Assembly (NCBI GenBank): GCA_017429265.1
Contig: JAFRPG010000014.1
Location: 1 to 64,000 of the forward strand
Length of the DNA stretch: 64,000 nucleotides
Direction of reading: 5' to 3'
DNA from: Clostridia bacterium
Lineage (GTDB): Bacteria; Bacillota; Clostridia; Christensenellales; Aristaeellaceae
Under the pieces are notes generated by a model. It did not search any database and was not told where the DNA came from. It saw only the letters and a list, made by a program, of their open reading frames with translations. The position numbers and the translations under genes were made by a program. Positions within the stretch are counted from its first letter, which is position 1. Each line of letters opens with the position of its first letter. Positions 48,973-57,585 of the stretch are shown here, piece after piece.

Positions 48973-51900
48973 TCACTCCGCCTGAAAGGCGCAGTCCGGG
49001 TGAGCCGCGATCCAGGACAGGGCCCAGGCCTCGGCCGTGCCGCCGGCCGGCGCGAAGATGACCACAGCGCCGCAGCCTGCCAGCACGTCCTCGCCCATCC
49101 GGCAGTCCTTCGGCAGACGGATCCTCGTCAGGCCCGTGCAGCCGCGGAAGGCAAAGTCGCCCACGGACGCGCACCCGTCCCCGATCCACACGGCCTTCAC
49201 GGGCATGCCTTCGAAGGCGGAGGCCTCCACCTCGCGGACGCCGCCGGGCAGGGTCATGTCGGGCGTGCCGAAGTCGTACTCCCAGGCCGCGGTCAGCACC
49301 GTGTCGCCGGTGAGGGTCACGGTCTTCCCGGCGGGCACCGGGTCACCGCTGCCGTTCAGCAGCCATCCGACAAACGCCGCGCCGTCGGGAGCGTCATAGC
49401 CGCAGGCGGGCAGGGGGTACGGATCCTCGGTGTACCAATCTCTGGGGGCCATCGTACCGCTTCCGCGCCCCGGGCTGAAGGTGACGGTGCAGGGTGTTCC
49501 GAAGACCGCCATGGCCACGAGATCACAGGCCACAGGCTGCGAATACCCGCTGGGCAGGATCTCCATGCCCTCCGCGGGCAGGAAGCTGACCACATCGTCC
49601 GGGGACTTGTTCTCATAGAGATTCCAGCCCCTGAACTCATAGTTTCCGAAGCCGGATACCGGGTAATTCAGGCCGAAGGGTTCCCCCATGTTCACTTCAT
49701 ACGTCAGGAGTTCCGCCTTGTCCTCGGAGATATGCCATTTCACGTGAACCAGCAGCGTGTGCCTGCAGCCGCAGAGGGTGCACTCGCTTCCGGTCTCATC
49801 GAATGTGTGCTCCTCCTCGCCGTAGACGTGCATGCAGTACGCGCATTGCTTCAGGTGCGTCTTCCTGTCCACCGGCACGTACTCGGTCCCGGAATGATCG
49901 CAGGAGCTGATGATGGCGCCCCAGTCCCGCTGGCAGGCAGCCACGCGTTCATCCCGGTGCGCAATGTCGGTGAAAACGGTAAAGTTCCCAGTCTTTGCCA
50001 TGAGTTCGTCGCCCAGGGTCAGCTTGCCGTTGTCGGTCCCGCCGACGCCCGCGCCGATCGCCGGACAGTCGCTGCCCATGGCGCCGCTCACTACCCATCC
50101 GCCGAGGATCGTCACGGTCCCGCCGTTCTGCCCCTGTCCGCCGCCGATGCCCGACGCGTCGGACATGCTCCGGCTGCGGACCTCGCCGGAGTGTACGGTC
50201 AGGCTGCCACCCATCGGACCGGCCGCTCCGCCGCCGATGCCGGCGTCCCCGTTCTGGCCCGTGCATTCGAGGAGGCCGCTGTTGCCCGCCTGGCCCCATA
50301 CGGTCAGGCTGCCGCCGCTGAGCTGGATGCCGCTCGCGCACTCAAGAGTCTTGTCGTCGCAGAGGATCAGGTTCACTTCGCCGTTGATGATGAGCCGGTC
50401 GGAGATGACAAAGTCCTCGTCCACGGCGTACCAGCCGGAAGCGGTCCCGTCCGTCGGCATCTCACGGATCCGACTGTACGGGAAGGCTGTCTCCGGCGTG
50501 CCGTTCTCGTCCACATAGGGGCAGCCCGCCGTGACCACGGTCAGTGCCAGGGTAAAGCTGCATCCCGCATAGGTTTCCGCATTGTCGGGGGTAAAGGTCA
50601 CGGGGACGGAGAGCGTCTCGTCCGGGTGATCCGCCAGGACCGTGTCGCCGCCCTTGTCCGCGGTAAAGGCGCCGTCCACCGCAAAGCAGGTGTCATCGTC
50701 CAGCGCGCCGGCATAGCCGTAGAAGCCGGCCTTCGCCAGGTAGTCGGCCACCGTGGCGGTCTCCCAGACGTCCGTCAGCTGCATGCTGACGGAGAGTGTC
50801 CCGTCGCGGTACGACCAGGTGACGGCGTCCACGGCGGGCTGCGTCTCCACCGGGTGGATCTCGACGGTCTTCTCGTCACAGCGGCTGCAGGCGGTCACGG
50901 TCTCGCCGGGCTTCCAGCCGACGCAGCGGCCGTCTTCCATGATCGGCTGTGCCGGTGTCTCCGTCGTGTGCATGTCGTGGCCGGTCATGGGAATGGTCTT
51001 CGGCGTCCGGCTCAGTTCCTCATGGCAAGCGGAGCAGTACACGACCTCGTCGTAGCTGCCGTCCTTCGTGCAGGTCGCATCCACAACGTTCTCCCGCACG
51101 GGGTCGCCCGGGGTGTGCGGCTTCTTTTCGACGGTCTTCGGCGTCCGGCTCAGTTCCTCGTGGCACACGGAGCAATAGACGACCTCGTCGTAGCTGCCCT
51201 CCTTCGCGCAGGTGGAGTCCACAAAATTCTCCCGCACGGGTTTGTCCGGGGTGTGCGGCTTTTTCTCGACGGTCTTCGGCGTCCGGCTCAGCTCCTCGTG
51301 GCAAACGGAGCAGTACACGACCTCGTCGTAACTGCCCTCCTTCGCGCAGGTGGAGTCCACGAAATTCTCCCGCACGGGTTTGTCCGGGGTGTGCGGCTTC
51401 TTTTCGACGGTCTTCGGTGTCCGGCTCAGTTCCTCATGGCACGCGGAGCAGTACACGACCTCGTCGTAGCTGCCCTCCTTCGCGCAGGTGGAGTCCACGA
51501 AATTCTCCCGCACGGGTTTGTCCGGGGTATGCGGCTTTTTCTCGACGGTCTTCGGCGTCCGGCTCAGTTCCTCATGGCACGCGGAGCAATAGACGACCTC
51601 GTCGTAGCTGCCTTCCTTCGCGCAGGTGGAATCCACATAGTTTTCCTGCACGGGTTTGTCCGGGGTGTGCGGCTTCTTTTCGACGGTCTTCGGCGTCCGG
51701 CTCAGCTCGCCGTGGCACACGGAGCAGTACACGACCTCGTCGTAGCTGCCTTCCTTTGCGCAGGTGGAGTCCACATAGTTTTCCTGCACGGGATCGGCCG
51801 GGGTGTGCGGCTTCTTTTCGACGGTCTTCGGCGTCCGGCTCAGCTCGCCGTGGCAAACGGAGCAGTACACGACCTCATCGTAACTGCCCTCTTCGGTGCA

Positions 51901-54900
51901 GGTAGCCTCTTTCACGTTCTCCTGCACGGGGTCCTGCGGCGTGTGGGGCAGCTTCTCCGTCGTCTTGTGGGTGACCGACATGGCCTTTTCGCAGATCTTG
52001 CAGCGGACCACCTCGTCATAGCTGCCCTCCTGGGTGCAGGTGGCCTCCACCACGTTCTCCTGCACGGGATCGGCGGGTCTGTGCGGCAGGCTGCTGCCGG
52101 TATAGTTGTAGTAAATACGGATGGTGCGGCCTTCCGGGGGCACGACCTGCCACATCTCGCCTTTCGGATTGCTGACCCAGACGTACCAGTCCGTCCCGCC
52201 GGCTATCCATCCGAAGTCCCCGCTGCCGAGCACGATCTCGGGGATACCGGCGAGCGCCTTCCGCAGCCGGTCCCGCGCGTCCGTGCCGCTGCCCACCACG
52301 ATCTCGGCGTTTGAATAGATCACCGCCGGCACAAAGTCGGCCTTGTGCTTGAGGCGCGGGTCGGTCAGGCTCACGCCGTGCTCCACGCCGGCCGGCACGG
52401 TGAGATTCACTTTATCGCCCCGCTCGTACCACTCGCGCAGGTGTTCGTTGCGGCCTGGCGTGTTGAAGTCGTCTATACTGCCGATCTTTGCATCGGGACA
52501 GATCTGGTAGAAGTTCTCCACGGTCAGCGTCGTGTCCTGACGGATCCAGTGGACCTTCACCGTGCGGGCGATGGTCCTGCTGTTGATGCCGATGCCGACG
52601 CCGTAGGAGCAGTAGGAGCCGAATCGCTTGTCGCGCACGTAGTTCTTGAATGTCTTTGCGTCGAGGTTGCGGAAGGTGAATGTAACCTCGCCCCACATCT
52701 CCTCCACCGTGTCGTCCTTCGGGCGGGCCGTGACGGTGTTGGTCTCGGGGTCGTAAGTCCAGGAGGAAGTGCCCAGAGACTGGCCGTTTTCGTCCGTGTC
52801 CACACACTCGACTTCAAAGAAGTCTTCGTTCCAGGTGGGATACGGCTTGCCGAAGGAGATGACATCCGGCTTGTTGCTTGGGATCCTGTCGCTGCCGTCC
52901 ATGCTCTTCTTGTCGACGGCGCCGTTGGCCATGCCCATGGTCTTCAGCTCGTAGAGTTCATCCGGCATCTTGATGCTGTTGCCGTCCAGCTTCACATCGA
53001 GCTTCTTGTCGGTCTGCTCTATGTTGAAGTCCAGCATGACCAACTGATCGCCGAGCGAGATGAACGGGACGCGCATGGAGAAGACCTCTGTCTCCGCTTT
53101 CTTCCGGTCGTTGCCGGCCTGTGCTTTCAGCTTCACGCTCAGATAGAAGCCGATATCAAAGAGCATGGAGCCCAGCATCTGCATGTTTCCGCCCTTTTCC
53201 GACTCCCATCGGTAACCGAAGTAGAAGAAGCCGTAAAACTCCGCGTACAGGCCGAAGTCCAGCACGGCGCCCACGGAGGCGAGCTTGGTCGAGATCAGGC
53301 CGAGGCGGAATTCCACGACAAAGCCGAACCGGGCGCCGATCAGGCCGAAGAGATAGACGCCGACGTTCATATTGGGCTGCTCCGTCTCCGCCGTGCTGGT
53401 CTCCATCGTCCCCTCGAGGACCTTGAAGTTGATCGTCCAGCGCTTGCAGTTGCCGTAGGAGAGGGACGCACCGAACACAACACTCAGCCGGAAAGACGCC
53501 TGCACGGAGATCTTGAAGCCGATGGCGCACAGGTGCAGCGGATCCGGCGCGAGGTCCTTGTCCAGGATATCGTATTTCCAGAAGGGCACGTACTCCGATT
53601 TTTTCTTGACGAAGATGGCGTACTTTTCCTCCACACTGCCGCCCAGTGAATCGTGCTGCTTCATGTGAGTGCCGCGGTAATTGTGGGTATTGGGATCCTG
53701 CTCCTGCGAATCCCAGCCGCTGCCCATCGTCAGGTAATCGAGATTGTAAACGATGTCGTCGAGCTCACCGGCGGCGTCCGTCAGGTTGCTGTACCAGACA
53801 TGGCGCACGTGGGGATCGAGATTCCTGGTCTCGTGTTTCTCCGCCTCCTGCTCTCTGATGGATTGGGAGACGTTTTTCTTTTCTCCCCCGGTCCGCTTCC
53901 TGGTGCCGACGGTAATCTGAAATCCGATGGCCGTGAAGGTTCCGGCCGTGAGGGCAAAGGCACCCTTCACGTCCTTCGGATACTTGATGAACCAGGCCTT
54001 GCCCCAGTCGATGCCGAAGCTCAGGTCACAGCCGAGCGAGACCTCCTGCTCCAGCTGGATCAGGATGTCGACGTTGAGGCCCATGTCCTTTGTGCCTTCT
54101 CCGAACGCCTCAAAGTCGTATTTCCAGGAGGTCGAGGCCGAAAGTTCAAAACGCACGCCGGTCCCGCTGAAGTGCTGCAGGCCCATGCTCACCGTGAACC
54201 TGCAGTGGAGATCGGCATGATCCTCGTCCGTGATCCGGTCAGTGAGGAGGTTCAGCTTCCGGACCTCCTCCAGAGACAGTTCCTCCCCCTCGTCCGTCGT
54301 GAAGCGGACCTGCTGCAGGGCGTTGCGGTACACCTCGTCCTCCATCACCTCCGGCTTGTCGCTGAAGATCAGGGAGGCGACGTATTCCATCGCCTGGTCG
54401 AAGAAGCCGTTCTCCTCAATGCTGCGGACCGCGTCGGAGCCGATCCGCTGAATCTCTTCGTCCGTCAGGTTGACGTTAAGGTTCTCCTCACGCATGGACA
54501 TGCCGGCCAGGCGGACCATGTCTTCCTCGGTGCGCAGCTCATAGCGCAGGAGCAAGCCGTCCGCCGCGGGGCTGACCGCCGTCAGCTCGCCGTAGCCCAC
54601 GAGCGCGGCGTTGTCCGGGTCGTCGAGGCTGCCGGTGTACAGGGCGATCCAGTCGCCCTCCTCCACCTCGGTGTCCTCCCCCAGGCCGATCTCCGCAAAC
54701 GCGGGATGTGTAAAGTCGAGCTGATCCGCTTGGACGAAGATCTCACCGTCCTCATAGCTGCCGTCGGTCGGGACGGGGATCACGTCCGGCATGAACACCA
54801 CGTCCATGAAGTCCGGGATCCCGTAGGCATACTTCCCGTCGCCCAGGTCGCCGGTGATGCGGAAATAGCCCATCCGGTCCGCGGAGCCGTCCTCGCGCAG

Positions 54901-56274
54901 TTCGCCCTCATACACCACGATGATCCCGCCGACCTCCAGCGGCCGGGCGCTGGTGAGGACGCCGACCGTGTCGTTCGGCTCGACGGTCATGTCGTCGCTC
55001 CCCATGCGGGTCCTGAGCAGGCCGTCGTTCAGGTCGACGCCGTCCACGTCGGCTGCCGGGATGTACGCCAGGCCCTTCTTCAGACGCATATTGTTGAAGG
55101 GCTCGAAGGCCGCGGTCAGGTTGTAGTAAACGACGTACTCGTTCGTCTCCGTGCCGCCCCGCACATAGCGCAGGCTGTCCGTCTTTTTCAGTTCCACTTG
55201 GAAGAGGTGGCCCGCCGTCCAGGCGCCTGCCTCCGGGCGCACCCGGTAGACCGTCCGCACGCGGATCCCGCCCTCCTTCACGGCAGCCGCCAGCAAGGCG
55301 TCGACGAACATCTGCCGAAGCTCGGCGGGCTGTGCTTTCGCCGCGGCGGCGGTGTCGATGCCGAGGGCTTTCGCGAAGGCATTGCGCGTGTCCCGTTTGC
55401 GGCTGAGCTGCTGCGTCAGGGCGGTCAGGTCCTCCGAGGGGTCTCCGGTGCCGAATCCGGCGTCGCTCAGCAGGGCTCGGTAAACGGCCTCCGCGTCGGC
55501 GCGGAGCTCGTCCGGGGCACAGTTGGCCTGCAGCACGGCAATGGTGGTGTCTCCCGCACCGGCCTCGCGCAGGGCGCCGCCGAGGGAGCCGCCCTCGCGC
55601 TGCCAGCGCCCCAGAGCCTCCGCGACGGCGTCTCGGTTCTCCTCGTCCTCCGGGATCAGGTCCGCGGGATCGGTCTCCTGCCGCTCCAGGGTGAAGGCCG
55701 TCCAACCTTCAAACTCGTTGAGGTCCCGCACCGTGATCAGGGCCCGGGTCTCCTCCTCCGTCAGGTCATAGGCCGCCACAAAAACAGGAAAATCGAGGGG
55801 CACGTCCTGGTTGGAGATATAGTTGACGACCATGCCGTCGGACAGATCCCCTGCGGCAACGAAGCGCGGGTAGAGGGTCATGTTCCGGTTGACGCGGTCG
55901 TTCTCGGCCCAGCGCGTCTCAAGGGCCGCGTCGTAGTACCAGCCGACGAAGATAAAGCCGAGGCGCTCGGGCTGCTCGATCGAGGAGATCGGCGTACCCG
56001 CCGGAAGCATCATCGTCTCCGGGAGGAAGACATCTTCCAGTTCCTCGGGCGTCAGGTCCCCCATCTCGTCCGGCAGGGCAAAGCGCACCTCGTAGTAGAT
56101 GGAGCGCTCCTCGTCGCCGCCCTGCTCCGTCTCTTCATCGGGAGGGGTCGCCGGATCGGCGGGCCCTGCCGGGTCTTCGGGGCTTTCCGCGAGGATCTGC
56201 AGCGGCAGCATGCCCATCAGGAGAATCAGCGCGAGCAGCAGGCTCAGGAAGCGGTTCATCGTGCGTGTCTGCAT
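48973..56274 (-). CDS. Giant secreted repeat protein
   Basis: 2433 residues with a signal peptide at 1–29 (ending LQILAE). In order: an InlB-like repeat with FVGWYYDA near 100; a long unassigned stretch to about 1390, including a strand-rich part with aromatic clusters (FYGFFYFGYRWE); eight 46-residue cysteine repeats (about 1395–1762) with the pattern TCxxxGSYDEVVYCxxCHxELS; an MBG-like domain near 1830–1930; GIGGG-type repeats near 2000–2070; two more InlB-like repeats; and a BspA-like leucine-rich cap ending DCAFQAE. There is no LPxTG or membrane anchor. Likely a secreted or loosely bound adhesin or matrix protein; function unknown. Confidence 0.88.
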   Translation of the reverse strand: MQTRTMNRFLSLLLALILLMGMLPLQILAESPEDPAGPADPATPPDEETEQGGDEERSIYYEVRFALPDEMGDLTPEELEDVFLPETMMLPAGTPISSIEQPERLGFIFVGWYYDAALETRWAENDRVNRNMTLYPRFVAAGDLSDGMVVNYISNQDVPLDFPVFVAAYDLTEEETRALITVRDLNEFEGWTAFTLERQETDPADLIPEDEENRDAVAEALGRWQREGGSLGGALREAGAGDTTIAVLQANCAPDELRADAEAVYRALLSDAGFGTGDPSEDLTALTQQLSRKRDTRNAFAKALGIDTAAAAKAQPAELRQMFVDALLAAAVKEGGIRVRTVYRVRPEAGAWTAGHLFQVELKKTDSLRYVRGGTETNEYVVYYNLTAAFEPFNNMRLKKGLAYIPAADVDGVDLNDGLLRTRMGSDDMTVEPNDTVGVLTSARPLEVGGIIVVYEGELREDGSADRMGYFRITGDLGDGKYAYGIPDFMDVVFMPDVIPVPTDGSYEDGEIFVQADQLDFTHPAFAEIGLGEDTEVEEGDWIALYTGSLDDPDNAALVGYGELTAVSPAADGLLLRYELRTEEDMVRLAGMSMREENLNVNLTDEEIQRIGSDAVRSIEENGFFDQAMEYVASLIFSDKPEVMEDEVYRNALQQVRFTTDEGEELSLEEVRKLNLLTDRITDEDHADLHCRFTVSMGLQHFSGTGVRFELSASTSWKYDFEAFGEGTKDMGLNVDILIQLEQEVSLGCDLSFGIDWGKAWFIKYPKDVKGAFALTAGTFTAIGFQITVGTRKRTGGEKKNVSQSIREQEAEKHETRNLDPHVRHVWYSNLTDAAGELDDIVYNLDYLTMGSGWDSQEQDPNTHNYRGTHMKQHDSLGGSVEEKYAIFVKKKSEYVPFWKYDILDKDLAPDPLHLCAIGFKISVQASFRLSVVFGASLSYGNCKRWTINFKVLEGTMETSTAETEQPNMNVGVYLFGLIGARFGFVVEFRLGLISTKLASVGAVLDFGLYAEFYGFFYFGYRWESEKGGNMQMLGSMLFDIGFYLSVKLKAQAGNDRKKAETEVFSMRVPFISLGDQLVMLDFNIEQTDKKLDVKLDGNSIKMPDELYELKTMGMANGAVDKKSMDGSDRIPSNKPDVISFGKPYPTWNEDFFEVECVDTDENGQSLGTSSWTYDPETNTVTARPKDDTVEEMWGEVTFTFRNLDAKTFKNYVRDKRFGSYCSYGVGIGINSRTIARTVKVHWIRQDTTLTVENFYQICPDAKIGSIDDFNTPGRNEHLREWYERGDKVNLTVPAGVEHGVSLTDPRLKHKADFVPAVIYSNAEIVVGSGTDARDRLRKALAGIPEIVLGSGDFGWIAGGTDWYVWVSNPKGEMWQVVPPEGRTIRIYYNYTGSSLPHRPADPVQENVVEATCTQEGSYDEVVRCKICEKAMSVTHKTTEKLPHTPQDPVQENVKEATCTEEGSYDEVVYCSVCHGELSRTPKTVEKKPHTPADPVQENYVDSTCAKEGSYDEVVYCSVCHGELSRTPKTVEKKPHTPDKPVQENYVDSTCAKEGSYDEVVYCSACHEELSRTPKTVEKKPHTPDKPVRENFVDSTCAKEGSYDEVVYCSACHEELSRTPKTVEKKPHTPDKPVRENFVDSTCAKEGSYDEVVYCSVCHEELSRTPKTVEKKPHTPDKPVRENFVDSTCAKEGSYDEVVYCSVCHEELSRTPKTVEKKPHTPGDPVRENVVDATCTKDGSYDEVVYCSACHEELSRTPKTIPMTGHDMHTTETPAQPIMEDGRCVGWKPGETVTACSRCDEKTVEIHPVETQPAVDAVTWSYRDGTLSVSMQLTDVWETATVADYLAKAGFYGYAGALDDDTCFAVDGAFTADKGGDTVLADHPDETLSVPVTFTPDNAETYAGCSFTLALTVVTAGCPYVDENGTPETAFPYSRIREMPTDGTASGWYAVDEDFVISDRLIINGEVNLILCDDKTLECASGIQLSGGSLTVWGQAGNSGLLECTGQNGDAGIGGGAAGPMGGSLTVHSGEVRSRSMSDASGIGGGQGQNGGTVTILGGWVVSGAMGSDCPAIGAGVGGTDNGKLTLGDELMAKTGNFTVFTDIAHRDERVAACQRDWGAIISSCDHSGTEYVPVDRKTHLKQCAYCMHVYGEEEHTFDETGSECTLCGCRHTLLVHVKWHISEDKAELLTYEVNMGEPFGLNYPVSGFGNYEFRGWNLYENKSPDDVVSFLPAEGMEILPSGYSQPVACDLVAMAVFGTPCTVTFSPGRGSGTMAPRDWYTEDPYPLPACGYDAPDGAAFVGWLLNGSGDPVPAGKTVTLTGDTVLTAAWEYDFGTPDMTLPGGVREVEASAFEGMPVKAVWIGDGCASVGDFAFRGCTGLTRIRLPKDCRMGEDVLAGCGAVVIFAPAGGTAEAWALSWIAAHPDCAFQAE
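50990..52092 (-). repeat. Coding tandem repeat, eight units of 138 bp
   Basis: Each unit encodes 46 residues with three Cys and one His (TC…CSxCH) and begins near KKPHTPDKPV. The first and second units are diverged; the middle five are nearly identical in DNA, which points to recent unit duplication or gene conversion. Confidence 0.92.
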
Positions 56275-56371
56275 AAATCATGATCCCTTTCCGTTCATTC
56301 TGTCCGGAAGGCGTCCGCGGAGCATAATGGCCGCTTCGCCGGACGCGTGATTGCTTCTTTATTATCTTTCA

Positions 56372-56400
56372 TTATTACACGCCCGTCCGGGAATTGTCAA
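56372..56400 (-). promoter_or_regulatory. Promoter of the giant surface protein gene
   Basis: On the minus strand, TTGACA (56395–56400), a 17-bp spacer, TAATAA (56372–56377). The leader is about 90 nt. Confidence 0.7.
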
Positions 56401-56464
56401 CGATTTCAAATACATTCCGTAACATTCGGCGGGTTTCCGTAAAAAACCGCGAGGGCACAGTCTA

Positions 56465-56492
56465 TTGACACGCCGCGGAAATGCATTACAAT
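56465..56492 (+). promoter_or_regulatory. Promoter of the secreted protease
   Basis: TTGACA (56465–56470), a 16-bp spacer, TACAAT (56487–56492). Confidence 0.75.
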
Positions 56493-56524
56493 GATCCCAT
56501 CGGAAGAAGAGAGGAGCGATGGCC

Positions 56525-57166
56525 ATGCGGCGTATCCGGAGGATCCTGCTGCTGCTCGCCGCTTTGCTGACCGCGGCATGCGCCCATGCCGGGGCGGAGA
56601 CCCCCTTCACCGCCGATCCGGCCCGCATGGAGGAAGCCGCCGCGAGCGTGGTCTACCTTGAGGTCTACGACCGCAGCGGAAACAGGATCTCCTCCGCCAG
56701 CGGCTTCGTGGCCTTTGATCCGCCGGTCCTGGTCACCGCCTGGCACGCGATCGTGAACATGGCCAGCATGCGGGTCTGGCGGGACGACGGGACGGACTTC
56801 ACCGTGGACCGCCTGATCGACGGCGACGAGGCCGCGGACATCGTCCTGTGCGCCCTGCCGGAGGACGCCGGGATCACCCCGCTGCCGGTCTGCACAGATC
56901 CGCCCCCGCGCGGGGAGGACTGCACGGTGATTTCGAGCCTCGCCGGCGTCGTCAACCTGGTCACCAAGGGCAACGTCAGCGGCCGCTGGGAGGCGGACGG
57001 CATCAACTGGCTGCTGTTCACAGCCCCGGTGTCCGCAGGCAGCAGCGGCGGCCCGGTCTTCAACAGCCGCGGCGAGGTCATCGGCCTGGTCATGGGCACC
57101 TACGACAGGGTCAACGGCCTCAACCTGGCCGCCCCGATCTCCCTGGCCGCCGCGATGGCGGAATAA
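56525..57166 (+). CDS. Secreted trypsin-like serine protease
   Basis: About 213 residues from the ATG at 56525 (GAGAGGAG 8 nt upstream; an ATG at 56519 is too close). Signal peptide to about residue 24, with a Cys in TAACAHAGA that could be a lipidation site but lacks a strict lipobox. The catalytic triad of the chymotrypsin fold is visible: His in LVTAWHAIV, Asp in DEAADIVL, Ser in AGSSGGPVF. It is short and has no PDZ domain, unlike HtrA. Likely a secreted or surface quality-control or processing protease. Monocistronic. Confidence 0.9.
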   Translation: MRRIRRILLLLAALLTAACAHAGAETPFTADPARMEEAAASVVYLEVYDRSGNRISSASGFVAFDPPVLVTAWHAIVNMASMRVWRDDGTDFTVDRLIDGDEAADIVLCALPEDAGITPLPVCTDPPPRGEDCTVISSLAGVVNLVTKGNVSGRWEADGINWLLFTAPVSAGSSGGPVFNSRGEVIGLVMGTYDRVNGLNLAAPISLAAAMAE

Positions 57167-57179
57167 GCGCAGCGACCCG

Positions 57180-57225
57180 AAAGCTCCCGGCAAACCGGCC
57201 TGAACCGGTCACCGGGAGCTCTTTT
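57180..57225 (+). terminator. Terminator of the protease gene
   Basis: AAAGCTCCCGG pairs with CCGGGAGCTCTTTT around an inner ACCGG/CCGGT-rich loop. It abuts repeat copy E. Confidence 0.8.
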
Positions 57226-57563
57226 GGCTTTACAGAAAGTTCGAGAAAACCATATGGGCGGGGTTCGCGCTCCGCGGAGCGCGCCAGGGGCTTTCCGATC
57301 GCCCCTGGACCCTTCGGGATCGCATTTACCTAGTTTGATGTTGGGCCAAAGAAATGCAGATAGAAGAACCTTACAATACCAGAGCCCATCATTAATGGGA
57401 CAGCCCCGAAGGAGTCCAGAGGATTCGGCGCCCGGAAAACTGTCCGGGGGACAGTTTTCAGCGGAGAATGGGCGGCAGCCCCGGACCGATCGGAAAGCCC
57501 TCTGGTGCGCCCGCAGGCGCATCCCCTCATCAACAGAGTTTCCCTGGCTAAACGTGAAGAACC
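57226..57563 (+). repeat. Dispersed hairpin element, copy E (long form)
   Basis: About 338 bp starting directly after the protease terminator. The left repeat is GGCTTTACAGAAAGTTCG, then CGCTCCGCGGAGCG, CCAGGGGC/GCCCCTGG and CCCTTCGGG. The right module carries the insertion with GAAAACTGTCC/GGACAGTTTTC, and the right terminal repeat ends TAAACGTGAAGAACC. Confidence 0.87.
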
Positions 57564-57585
57564 GCTTTTGTGTTCTCAGGCATCG

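Noticed and set aside
50990..52092. Regular 138-bp repeats resembling an array
   Set aside because: Not CRISPR: the units are longer than CRISPR repeats, have no spacers, and encode a continuous protein repeat.
48877..52314. An uninterrupted plus-strand frame of over 1100 codons opposite the giant surface-protein gene
   Set aside because: It mirrors the 138-bp repeats of the minus-strand gene, has no ribosome-binding site or recognisable domains, and its composition is that of an antisense frame in GC-rich DNA.
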